Source: JACJYE01 sp964432875 (GTDB lineage Bacteria; Bacteroidota; Bacteroidia; Chitinophagales; Saprospiraceae). From it: a stretch of DNA of 19,052 bases. Location of the stretch: positions 1 to 19,052 of the forward strand of contig CAYSPJ010000099.1 in the NCBI GenBank assembly GCA_964432875.1, read 5' to 3'. A model generated the notes under the pieces. The model had not been told where the DNA came from and did not search any database. It saw only the letters and a program-made list of their open reading frames with translations. Of the stretch, positions 1 through 6,121 are shown piece by piece (position 1 is the first letter of the stretch; each line of letters opens with the position of its first letter). The translations under genes were made by a program, and so were the position numbers.

Positions 1-53
1 GGGCGGGCCTCGTGCCCGCTCCCACATCCCGTCTGAACGAAGTGAAGCGGGAA

Positions 54-97
54 GGGTAAAGGATAAAGGATAAAGGGTAAAGGGTAAAGTGTAAAGG
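54..97. repeat. GGGTAAA heptamer tandem array (left copy)
   Basis: Six consecutive 7-bp units are visible: GGGTAAA, GGATAAA, GGATAAA, GGGTAAA, GGGTAAA, GTGTAAA, followed by GG. The array lies about 100 bp upstream of the lipoprotein gene at 201 and has no coding frame. A near-perfect array of the same unit in the same orientation lies at the other end of the window (19007-19052). Intergenic heptamer arrays are known in other bacteria, such as the STRR repeats of cyanobacteria; their role is unknown. A GC-rich 6-bp hairpin (GCGGGC at 3-8 with GCCCGC at 14-19) precedes the array at the cut edge of the window. Confidence 0.85.
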
Positions 98-200
98 AGC
101 TACAATAAAGAGTGGGGGAGATAAGAGTGGCGTTGATCAGACAATATTCGCTGGCATCAAAAAGTTAAATCAACATATTCTTTCACAAAAAACAAAACGT

Positions 201-428
201 ATGAAAATCAAAACATTATTGAGCCTGTTGGCCATCGCAGCCCTGGGCGTGCTGGCCTCGTGTGGCGGCAAAGGCGCACAGCAGGCAGCCGATGAACAAG
301 CCGCTGAAGAGACGCTCCAACTGGAATCACAGGCTACCGAGCTGGACAGTACCGCGCAGGAAATCGAGGCAGATATCGATTCCCTGCAGGATGCCCTCGA
401 TGCCCTTGAAATTGGCGATGAAGAGTAA
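201..428 (+). CDS. small acidic coiled-coil lipoprotein
   Basis: This 75-residue protein starts with a short basic end (MKIK), a hydrophobic stretch and the lipobox LASC, so Cys21 is the predicted lipidated residue. It should therefore be an outer- or inner-membrane-anchored lipoprotein. After a Gly/Ala-rich linker, residues 35-71 form one strongly acidic helix with heptad-spaced Leu/Ile/Ala (motif QEIEADIDSLQDALDAL), consistent with a short coiled coil. The size and layout recall Lpp-type lipoproteins, but I see no sequence match to Lpp and the C-terminal Lys that tethers Lpp to peptidoglycan is absent. It is followed after 26 bp by another exported coiled-coil gene on the same strand, and a terminator closes both, so the two are probably cotranscribed. 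No clear TAnnTTTG promoter box is visible upstream. Function unknown. Confidence 0.8.
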   Translation: MKIKTLLSLLAIAALGVLASCGGKGAQQAADEQAAEETLQLESQATELDSTAQEIEADIDSLQDALDALEIGDEE

Positions 429-454
429 TTTGTTAACCACAAAAACATTTAAAC

Positions 455-1144
455 ATGAAAAGCAGTAAATTATGGCTGGGCTTGTTGATCGCCAGTCTTC
501 TATTCGTTTTTTCTGACGGACTTTACGCCCAGCAACAGGGCCGGGGCAAGGGCCAGGAAAAACAAGAGCAAAAAGAGGAAATGAAGGAAAAAGGCAAAGA
601 TGCCGCTCAGAAAGGTAAAGAAATGGGCGAAAAAGGCAAGGAAGCAGCTGAAAAAGCCCCACAAGGGAAAGCCAAAACGGGCGATGAAGAGATGAAAAAG
701 GATAAAAAGCCTCGCCCAACGAGTGCTGAAGAAGAAGAAGAGGAAGCAGAAGAAGCAGCAGAGGACAAAGCAAGCGGCGAAAAACCTGCTAAAGGCAAAG
801 CCGAGGAAAAGCCCGGGCAAGGCAAAGCTTATGGCAAGGACAAAGGCGGGCTGGAAGGCCGCGAATTTGGCCAGGCCCGCGCCGCTGAAGCCCGTCAAAA
901 GCACGAGGAAAAAAAAGCTGAAGCTCGCAAGCGCATCGAAGAGGGCGATACGGAGTTAGCCCAGGGCAAAGAGAAAGTCGCCAAGGCCAAAGCACGGCTC
1001 GAAAAAGACAAAAAGGAAAAAAAGATTTCGGAAGAGGAAGCCAAACAGCGCGAGGAAAACATCCAGCGCGCAGAAGAACGCCTCCAGCGCCTGGAACAGA
1101 ACCTGGAAAAGGCAAAGAAACAAGTGGAAGGCTCGGAAAATTGA
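455..1144 (+). CDS. secreted Lys/Glu-rich low-complexity coiled-coil protein
   Basis: This 229-residue protein has a signal peptide (MKSSKLWLGLL, hydrophobic core, cleavage probably after LYA near residue 25). Residues about 27-90 are built from imperfect repeats of the type KGKEMGEKGKEAAEK. A run of Glu follows at about 91-101. Residues about 150-226 are a highly charged predicted helix with regular Leu/Ile spacing (motif AEERLQRLEQNLEKAKKQVE), a likely coiled coil. Lys, Glu, Ala, Gln and Gly make up most of the chain, and the mature part has no Cys or Trp. I do not recognise the family. It is probably cotranscribed with the acidic lipoprotein 26 bp upstream, which also carries a helical coil, so a complex between the two is possible but unproven. 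An antisense reading of the region gives long open frames only because of the skewed composition. Confidence 0.8.
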   Translation: MKSSKLWLGLLIASLLFVFSDGLYAQQQGRGKGQEKQEQKEEMKEKGKDAAQKGKEMGEKGKEAAEKAPQGKAKTGDEEMKKDKKPRPTSAEEEEEEAEEAAEDKASGEKPAKGKAEEKPGQGKAYGKDKGGLEGREFGQARAAEARQKHEEKKAEARKRIEEGDTELAQGKEKVAKAKARLEKDKKEKKISEEEAKQREENIQRAEERLQRLEQNLEKAKKQVEGSEN

Positions 1145-1166
1145 GCCTGTTGGCCACTACCTGACT

Positions 1167-1204
1167 ACAGCCGGGCCAGCTTCCATCGCCCGGCTGTTTT
1201 TTTT
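1167..1204 (+). terminator. intrinsic terminator of the lipoprotein/coiled-coil unit
   Basis: A perfect 10-bp stem is formed by ACAGCCGGGC (1167-1176) and GCCCGGCTGT (1188-1197) with an 11-nt loop, followed by eight T (1197-1204). It lies 22 bp after the stop of the coiled-coil gene. It works in the plus direction only, because the opposite side of the stem lacks a T-run. The convergent patatin gene ends 14 bp further on. Confidence 0.92.
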
Positions 1205-1217
1205 GCCCGCCCTGAAG

Positions 1218-2237
1218 CTATAAAAACGTAGCTCTTACATCACAAGTCGAGCGCTGCCCAATGGCATCAAAGTGCTCGGCCAGCCATTCATCGGCTTTTT
1301 GGTAGCCGATTTCGCGCAGCTTGAGCAGGAACTCCCAACGGGCATTGAGCTTGCTGGATAGGTTCAGGTTTTGCAGCTCTGTTTCGGGGCTGATGTTGTG
1401 GATGAAAATCTTATGGAAACCCGGCCCCAGGTCAATGCCCTCGTCCAGCAGCCGGTCTACAAAAGCGATGCGGCGCATCTCCAGCATGAGGCTAGAATTA
1501 AAACTCAGCTCGCTGACGCGGTCGCGGATTTCATTGGCCGTAGTGGGCGTTTTTTCGACATTGATCGGGTTGACCTGCACGAGCATGATGTCTTGGCAGC
1601 CAGCGTCGATGAGGGGGTAGAGCGGCGGGTTGCCCATAAAGCCTCCATCCCAATAATCTTCGCCATCAATGGTGACGGCTTTGAAAATCTGAGGCATGCA
1701 GGCCGATGCTAAGATGGCATCAATGGATAAATGCGGCAGGTCGAACACTTTGGCACGCCCGCGGCGCACGTTGGTGGCACATACAAACAGCTTGGTGGCT
1801 TTGCAGGACCGCAAAGCCTCACAGTCGATGAGGCGCTCCAGGATATCCCGCATCGGGTTCAGCCCCAGGGGGTTGAACTGATAGGGCGAGATAAAGCGGC
1901 TAGCGATTTCTGCCATCACAAAACCGGGGGAGTAGTCCATATTCCCTCCTCCGAAGAGGGCATCCCAGGGTGCAGGCTGCATCGGGCTCCAAGCGGCCTC
2001 ATCCGCTACCTGCTTCCAAAACTGGTGGAGCAGCTCGCGGGCTTTTTCCCGCCCTTCCAGGTGCAAGCCGTAAGCCAGCAGGGCGGCATTTACCGCCCCG
2101 GCACTGGTGCCGGAAAAGCCTTCCAGCACCAAGCGCTCTTCTTGCAGCAGCCGATCTAGCGCACCCCAGGTGATGGCCCCATGGGAGCCTCCGCCCTGCA
2201 GGCCCAGCGCCAGATATTTCACATCTTTTCCTTTCAT
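1218..2237 (-). CDS. patatin-like phospholipase
   Basis: Predicted lipid acyl hydrolase of 339 residues, acting on phospholipids or neutral lipids with a Ser-Asp dyad. The patatin hallmarks are in order: the Gly-rich oxyanion loop LQGGGSHGA (13-21), the nucleophile elbow GTSAG with Ser45, and the catalytic Asp197 in DGG (197-199). The loop has His where many patatins have Arg, a variant common in the bacterial subfamily with the HGAxTWG signature. No signal peptide or membrane segment is visible, so it is probably cytoplasmic or peripheral. An upstream TTG at 2267 would add ten residues, but I chose the ATG at 2237: it has a purine-rich GGGGGAAAG just before it, and the TTG sits inside an excellent promoter box (2265-2272). 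The gene appears monocistronic and converges on the plus-strand unit at 201-1144. Substrate unknown. Confidence 0.9.
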   Translation of the reverse strand: MKGKDVKYLALGLQGGGSHGAITWGALDRLLQEERLVLEGFSGTSAGAVNAALLAYGLHLEGREKARELLHQFWKQVADEAAWSPMQPAPWDALFGGGNMDYSPGFVMAEIASRFISPYQFNPLGLNPMRDILERLIDCEALRSCKATKLFVCATNVRRGRAKVFDLPHLSIDAILASACMPQIFKAVTIDGEDYWDGGFMGNPPLYPLIDAGCQDIMLVQVNPINVEKTPTTANEIRDRVSELSFNSSLMLEMRRIAFVDRLLDEGIDLGPGFHKIFIHNISPETELQNLNLSSKLNARWEFLLKLREIGYQKADEWLAEHFDAIGQRSTCDVRATFL

Positions 2238-2264
2238 CTTTCCCCCTTTTGATTTTTCCAGCGG

Positions 2265-2296
2265 CAAACATAAAGCTTGAAGCGTGGACTGCCAAG
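2265..2296 (-). promoter_or_regulatory. Bacteroidota-type promoter of the patatin gene
   Basis: On the minus strand there is an exact TAnnTTTG -7 box (TATGTTTG, 2272 down to 2265). A TTG (2295-2293) sits exactly 20 bp upstream as the -33 element. This matches the phylum's housekeeping promoter (TTTG/TTG, 19-21 bp, TAnnTTTG). Transcription would start near 2258, about 20 nt before the ATG at 2237. Confidence 0.65.
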
Positions 2297-2426
2297 GAAA
2301 GGTTCGATTATTAAAAGGGAAAGGACGCGAGGCCTTAGCATAATCACGCTACACGCCTTTAGTTTTGCGCCTCGCCTTGTATCAAAATCCTCTCGGCCGT
2401 AGCCCTGGGTATTTTAGCGGCCTGCA

Positions 2427-2870
2427 TCAGTATAGGGCGGCAATCGACTTGGCGGTGGCGCCCGGCTTAGCCCCCTCATCTTGCGGCCGGACGTAAACCG
2501 GGCGCTTGCCGACGATAGGGGTATTCTCAGGCTGCATGTCTTCATCTTGTCCCAACACCCGCAGCTCTGCCGATGCGGCGATGGTCAATCTGGCATTGGG
2601 ATGGATGAACAAGGTATTCACTTCCACTTCCCCCCAACGGATGACTGGCAAGGAGCGGGTGGTGGTAGAAACATTGGGGATGATAACGTTGGAAAATTCA
2701 TCCGGCACGGCATTATTGCTCCAGTTTTTGGGGCAATCCCAAGCGGTTTCGCGGCCTGGAGTGCCGCCTTTCCAAGTGGTCGTCCGTTGGGCATATCCGT
2801 GCAGGCACAGCATCAAGAACAAGGCGGTGCAGGTGGCTGGGAAGCTGGCAAAACTGATGCGATTTTTCAT
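2427..2870 (-). CDS. small secreted protein with W-x-G / NW-x-VP beta-rich module
   Basis: This protein has 147 residues from the ATG at 2870. A TTG 39 bp upstream would add a charged extension before the signal peptide and is unlikely. An N-terminal signal peptide (MKNRISFASF, hydrophobic core, cut probably after GYA) makes it an exported protein. The mature part begins TTTWKGG, then AWDCPKNW, AVPDEFSNVIIP, VNTLFIHPNARLTIAA. This spacing matches the opening module of many large Bacteroidota surface and T9SS proteins (TWxG ... WxxxxNWxxxxVP ... DVxIP ... xLxIxxGAxLTI), normally followed by further beta-helix and sorting domains. Here the chain stops after about 125 mature residues with no T9SS C-terminal domain, so it is either a stand-alone module or a shortened descendant. 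No clear promoter was found. Function unknown. Confidence 0.75.
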   Translation of the reverse strand: MKNRISFASFPATCTALFLMLCLHGYAQRTTTWKGGTPGRETAWDCPKNWSNNAVPDEFSNVIIPNVSTTTRSLPVIRWGEVEVNTLFIHPNARLTIAASAELRVLGQDEDMQPENTPIVGKRPVYVRPQDEGAKPGATAKSIAALY

Positions 2871-3060
2871 GCTGGTGCTTTTCTTTTTGAAGTAAACAAA
2901 CGGTTTCAATCCTGCAGCAGGCTTTCAAAACTGCCGTCGTTGTTCTATTTACGAGTGACGGAAAAGGTTACCTGGAAAAAAATAAATATTTTGTAGCTGT
3001 CTAGTGCCTCGCACACTAATTTCTTGCAGGCCCAAGCCAAGATTAGCCAGGCGAGCGGGA
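2871..3060. other. gene-free spacer
   Basis: No open frame with credible composition and no RNA signature is visible. The stretch must hold the promoter of the minus-strand secreted protein, but I found no exact TAnnTTTG box on that strand. An A/T-rich patch lies at about 2977-2995. The spacer runs directly into the inverted-repeat mosaic at 3061. Confidence 0.5.
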
Positions 3061-3225
3061 GCGGCAGGTGTTTTCAGGTGATATCTGCCGCTGCCGAGCT
3101 ATTGCCGAGCGCGGCAGGTGTAATCTGAAAACGCGGGGGCAGCATGGGGGCAGTGGAGCGTGAGATATCACCTGCCGCCACTTTGGAATTGGCTGATGGG
3201 GCGGCAGATTACACCTCACGCGGCC
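3061..3225. repeat. mosaic of interleaved inverted repeats (REP-like candidate)
   Basis: Two perfect 12-bp inverted pairs interleave. CAGGTGATATCT (3075-3086) is the reverse complement of 3163-3174. AGGTGTAATCTG (3116-3127) is the reverse complement of 3205-3216. The decamer GCGGCAGGTG occurs at 3061-3070 and 3111-3120, and CACCTGCCGCC at 3169-3179 is its inverse. GTTTTCAG (3070-3077 region) is mirrored by CTGAAAAC (3125-3132 region). All four modules share the form GGCAGGTG plus an AT-rich core ending ATCT. The order A-B-A'-B' cannot form one simple hairpin. No transposase or terminal duplication is visible, so this may be a nest of REP/MITE-like palindromes or a compound operator. Confidence 0.6.
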
Positions 3226-3259
3226 GTAACAGAATCTGGTTTTATTTACGGCGAAGTAG

Positions 3260-3450
3260 GGCATTCCAGGTTTTTGGGGAGTACTTCACCCCGCCGAAGA
3301 CCTGCCCGCCATGGCCAGCCGCTTCGCCGAGCGCATCCACTTCGCCCACCTGCGCAGCACCCAACGGGACGCCCTGGCCAATTCCCATGCGGCTGACCAC
3401 TTGGCCGACGACGTGGATATGTGGGGGGGGTGCTGCGCGCGTACTGACCA
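3260..3450 (+). pseudogene. uxuA: decayed fragment of mannonate dehydratase
   Basis: In the plus frame containing position 3311, a stop at 3257-3259 is followed by about 54 residues that read like the metal-site region of mannonate dehydratase (D-mannonate to 2-keto-3-deoxygluconate, hexuronate breakdown). The key stretches are HPAEDLPAMASRFAERIHF, AHLRSTQRD and ADHLADDVDM, which fit the family pattern DLPAM..RFA.RIHF.HLRS..R....EADHL.GDVDM. After DVDM (ends 3421) a run of eight G (3423-3430) shifts the frame. A different frame then gives VLRA and a little later LT, resembling the family's V(L/M)RALLxEQ. The rest of the roughly 350-400-residue enzyme is absent on both sides: an inverted-repeat mosaic lies upstream and the NUDIX gene ends at 3472 downstream. 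There is no start codon in place, so this is a remnant. Family assignment is by recalled motif, not by search. Confidence 0.7.
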
Positions 3451-3471
3451 GAGCGTTGATGCCACCTCCAT

Positions 3472-3909
3472 TCAGACTACCAGCCCCAGCGCCCACCGAT
3501 ACATCTCATGAAAAAGCAAGGGCGAGGCCTGTGCTGGCGGCAGCCAGACCAAGTGGTGGTCCGCCTCGGTTTTGCCCTCGGGGGCGGCGCCCAGGATGGC
3601 GACGTGGTAAAAACACCCCGTCTTTTTGTAGTACACGCCCTCCTGGCGGTCCAGGTAATATTCTGTCGCGGTGCCCAGCGGGCGGTGGATTGTGGCCAGC
3701 AGGCCCGTCTCTTCGCGCACCTCCCGCAGCAGGGCTGTTTCCTGGTCCTCGCCGGCTTCGATGCCGCCGCCCGCCAGGAAGTAGCGCCCGCCATCGGTAC
3801 GCACCAGGCCCAACTCGGATCGCGCATTGAAAAACAGGGCGTAAGCGCCAGGGCGGGAGAGGTAGGCTACCCCCGGCAGTGGGGTCCCAAACGTAGGTAT
3901 GTTCTGCAT
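3472..3909 (-). CDS. NUDIX hydrolase
   Basis: This 145-residue protein carries a complete NUDIX box at residues 48-70, fitting GX5EX7REUXEEXGU (Gly48, Glu54, Arg62-Glu63, Glu66-Glu67, Gly69). Glu63, Glu66 and Glu67 are the expected Mg-binding residues. Family members hydrolyse a nucleoside diphosphate linked to another group; the substrate cannot be read from the sequence. Length is normal for a single-domain NUDIX enzyme and no signal peptide is present. I chose the ATG at 3909 (MQNIPTFGTPLPG) because the alternative GTG at 4026 adds 39 residues with no family-like features. The gene is divergent from the ArsA-type ATPase across a 300-bp gap. Its 3' end lies within about 25 bp of the plus-strand uxuA remnant. 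Confidence 0.88.
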   Translation of the reverse strand: MQNIPTFGTPLPGVAYLSRPGAYALFFNARSELGLVRTDGGRYFLAGGGIEAGEDQETALLREVREETGLLATIHRPLGTATEYYLDRQEGVYYKKTGCFYHVAILGAAPEGKTEADHHLVWLPPAQASPLLFHEMYRWALGLVV

Positions 3910-4209
3910 AGGTAAAGGATGGTGATTCCAGTGAAATGCTGGTATTGATTTAGCTTCAGTGGTTAATGAGCGTAGGGAAAATGCCCAAAGGCGGCGTGAA
4001 GTTCCCATGGCGATAAGAAATTTCACGCTTTATCGTACTAAAGGGCAGGACATTTATCAGGGGCGGCAGGCAAGCCATCGCCTTGGCCGCCGATTTGCAA
4101 AAGCAGGCGGAGTTCAGCTCCCCTACCCTTCCGTCAACCCCTAAAATCTCATTTTCCGAACTAAAAACTGCTCCCAAAGCCTTATCTTTAGGCAAAACCG
4201 CCAATCATT
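3910..4209. other. divergent intergenic region between NUDIX and ArsA-type genes
   Basis: This stretch should hold promoters for both flanking genes. On the plus strand TATCTTTA (4183-4190) is one base off the TAnnTTTG box and sits 19 bp before the ATG at 4210, but no TTTG is found at the right distance upstream. Short open frames exist on both strands (plus 3959-4144, minus 3956-4204) and neither looks like a protein I know. No repeat or hairpin stands out. Confidence 0.4.
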
Positions 4210-5367
4210 ATGCGTATTATCCTGTTTACCGGCAAAGGCGGGGTAGGTAAGACGACCCTATCCGCGGCGACGGCATTGCGCGCTGCCGAAGAAGGCACCA
4301 AGACCTTGATCATTTCCACCGACCCGGCGCACAGCCTTTCCGATGCGCTGGGTACCGAGTTGGGGCCAGAGCCCCAGGAAATAGCCCCCCGGCTATTCGC
4401 CCAGGAGCTCGACGTGTATTACTCCATGAAGAAACACTGGGAAAACGTGCGGCAATTGATGCTCTCTGCTTTCCGCTGGCAGGGGGTGAAGCAGGTGGTG
4501 GCTGAAGAGCTCTCGGCCCTGCCCGGCATGGAAGAAGCTTCGGCCTTCCTGTGGCTGGAGGAGTACTACCGCGAGCAGCAATACGGCCTCATCGTCATCG
4601 ATAGCGCACCGACAGGCGAGACGCTCAGCTTGCTGGCTTTGCCGCAGGTCACCCAGTCCTGGGTGATGAAAGCCTTCCCCGGGCAGCGCTTTGCCATGAA
4701 GGGTTTCGGGGCCATGGTGCGCACCATGACTGGCATCCCGCTCGACAAGGGTATGGATGAACTGGAAAGCCTGTTTGACAAACTGGAGCGCATCCAAAAA
4801 GTGATGCAAGACCCCAAAATCTGTTCCATCCGCTTGGTGCTCAACCCCGAGCGCATGGTCATCAAAGAAGCTAAACGCGCTTATACCTACCTGCAGCTGT
4901 ACGGCTATAATGTGGATGGGGTCATCGTCAACCGCATCTTCCCGGAACAAGCCGCCGGCAGCGGCTTTGAGGCTTACCTCAGCGCCCAGGAGGGATACTT
5001 GGAGGAAATTGAGCAATCTTTTCAGCCTTTGCCCATCTTCCGCCTGATGCACCAGGGGCGAGAGGCCTTCGGGCTGGAACTGCTGCACCATATCGGGCAG
5101 GATGTCTATGGGCAGGTCAACCCCGTTGAAGTGCTCTATCAGGATAAGCCCCTGGAGTTGTTAGAAAAGGATGGAGGATACCAGGTGCGCATCAAATTGC
5201 CGTTTGCCAGTGAGGAAGGCATGAGCGTGCGAAAATTTGGCGACGAAATCGTCCTGACCATCGGCAACCAGCGCCGCTCTATTTTCCTGCCACGTTTTGC
5301 CAATTACTTACAGCTCAAAAGTTATGCCTTCGCGCCTCCCTGGCTGGAGATCGCCCTCAGCCGATGA
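4210..5367 (+). CDS. ArsA/Get3-family ATPase with C-terminal HSP20-like domain
   Basis: This 385-residue cytoplasmic P-loop ATPase has the deviant Walker A TGKGGVGKTT (7-16), the switch I motif STDPAHSL (36-43) and the switch II motif DSAPTGETL (131-139), all diagnostic of the ArsA/Get3 (TRC40) family. The last 80 or so residues (KPLELLEKDGGYQVRIKLPF to the end) fit the alpha-crystallin/HSP20-like domain found at the C-terminus of many bacterial single-ATPase ArsA homologues. It has one ATPase unit, not the tandem two of E. coli ArsA. Only one Cys is present (in KICSIRL), so the Cys triad that binds arsenite is missing. No arsB, arsC or arsR is nearby. A client-protein or assembly role, or transport of another ligand, is more likely than arsenite export. 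The two-component operon starts 55 bp downstream with its own promoter-like box. Confidence 0.88.
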   Translation: MRIILFTGKGGVGKTTLSAATALRAAEEGTKTLIISTDPAHSLSDALGTELGPEPQEIAPRLFAQELDVYYSMKKHWENVRQLMLSAFRWQGVKQVVAEELSALPGMEEASAFLWLEEYYREQQYGLIVIDSAPTGETLSLLALPQVTQSWVMKAFPGQRFAMKGFGAMVRTMTGIPLDKGMDELESLFDKLERIQKVMQDPKICSIRLVLNPERMVIKEAKRAYTYLQLYGYNVDGVIVNRIFPEQAAGSGFEAYLSAQEGYLEEIEQSFQPLPIFRLMHQGREAFGLELLHHIGQDVYGQVNPVEVLYQDKPLELLEKDGGYQVRIKLPFASEEGMSVRKFGDEIVLTIGNQRRSIFLPRFANYLQLKSYAFAPPWLEIALSR

Positions 5368-5370
5368 TTT

Positions 5371-5403
5371 TTTCTGAATTGTCGTTTTTTAGCGATAATT
5401 TTG
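5371..5403 (+). promoter_or_regulatory. probable promoter of the two-component operon
   Basis: An exact TAnnTTTG box (TAATTTTG, 5396-5403) lies 19 bp before the ATG at 5423. A near -33 element, TTTC (5371-5374), is 21 bp further upstream. The position in the 55-bp gap after the ATPase gene suggests the regulator pair can be transcribed on its own. Confidence 0.5.
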
Positions 5404-5422
5404 CCGGGACAAAACAACTTCC

Positions 5423-6121
5423 ATGAGCAGGATCTTATTAATCGAGGACGAGAAGAATATCGCATCATTTATCAGCCAGAGCCTGGAGAATGCCAGCTAT
5501 AAGGTCGTCACTGCTTTTGATGGGGAAACGGGGCTGGAAATGCTGGCATCCTCCGAGTTCGATGTCATCATCCTGGATGTTATCCTGCCGCGCCATAATG
5601 GCTGGGAAGTCTGCCAACAAGTGCGCCAGCAGATGAAGCTAGATACGCCCATCCTCATGCTGTCGGCCATGAATCATACCAATCATATTGTCAAAGGGCT
5701 GGAGGCTGGTGCCGACGATTACCTAGGCAAGCCTTTCAAGATGGCGGAACTACTAGCCCGGTTGCAAGCGCTCCTGCGGCGCTATTCCCGTGCGGTACCT
5801 CAGCAAAATATGCTGGGCTATGCCGGGCTGGAGCTCAACACCGACTCCAAGGAAGCTTGGCGGGAAGGACAAAAACTCAAGCTGACTATCCGCGAGTACA
5901 AGCTCCTCGAATACTTCATCCGCAATCCGGGTAAAGCCCTTTCCCGTTACAACTTGCTGGAACAGGTGTGGGGCCTGGATTTCGACACTGGCACCAATGT
6001 AGTGGATGTTTATGTCAACTACCTGCGCAATAAGGTCGATAAAGGGTTTAGCAAAAAACTGATCCATACCGTTTACGGCATGGGGTATATCTTAAAGGAG
6101 AACAATGACGCTGAGGAATAG
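5423..6121 (+). CDS. OmpR/PhoB-family response regulator
   Basis: This 232-residue DNA-binding regulator is the output partner of the kinase that follows. The receiver domain (residues 3-117) shows the acidic pocket E8-D9, the phospho-acceptor Asp52 (in VIILDVILP), Ser81 in the Thr/Ser position and Lys103 in GKPF. The winged-helix OmpR/PhoB output domain (about 130-226) shows LTIREYKLLEYFIRNPGKALSR, the recognition-helix region TNVVDVYVNYLRNKVD and the C-terminal HTVYGMGYIL, all typical. Members usually bind tandem direct repeats spaced by about one helix turn. A set of 11-bp direct repeats lies just after the kinase gene (7450-7493) and is a possible target. The reading frame overlaps the kinase by 17 bp, implying translational coupling. 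The stimulus cannot be deduced. Confidence 0.95.
   Translation: MSRILLIEDEKNIASFISQSLENASYKVVTAFDGETGLEMLASSEFDVIILDVILPRHNGWEVCQQVRQQMKLDTPILMLSAMNHTNHIVKGLEAGADDYLGKPFKMAELLARLQALLRRYSRAVPQQNMLGYAGLELNTDSKEAWREGQKLKLTIREYKLLEYFIRNPGKALSRYNLLEQVWGLDFDTGTNVVDVYVNYLRNKVDKGFSKKLIHTVYGMGYILKENNDAEE

Noticed and set aside
54..97. Heptamer arrays as telomere-like repeats
   Set aside because: GGGTAAA resembles but is not the plant-type TTTAGGG unit. Both arrays have the same orientation and are internal, and no terminal structure is visible.
327..1157. Long minus-strand open frames opposite the two 5' genes
   Set aside because: They mirror Lys/Glu-rich codons (giving Phe/Leu/Pro/Ser runs) and lack start signals; shadows of the plus-strand coding frames.
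1157..1166. Decamer CTACCTGACT shared with 7611-7620
   Set aside because: Both lie upstream of terminators after operons, but the match does not extend and no further structure is shared; likely chance.
2238..2267. TTG start for the patatin gene
   Set aside because: The TTG lies within the predicted -7 promoter box and upstream of the expected transcript start, while the ATG at 2237 has a purine-rich ribosome site.
3144..3830. 228-residue plus-strand open frame
   Set aside because: It runs antisense to the NUDIX gene over most of its length, is Pro/Arg-rich and frame-independent in composition; its 5' part is the repeat mosaic and the uxuA remnant in another frame.
3956..4204. 82-residue minus-strand open frame starting with TTG
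   Set aside because: No domain or signal is recognisable, no ribosome site is present, and the competing plus-strand frame is equally unconvincing.
4210..5367. Calling the ATPase arsA (arsenite efflux)
   Set aside because: Single ATPase domain, one cysteine and no ars neighbours; only the family level is supported.
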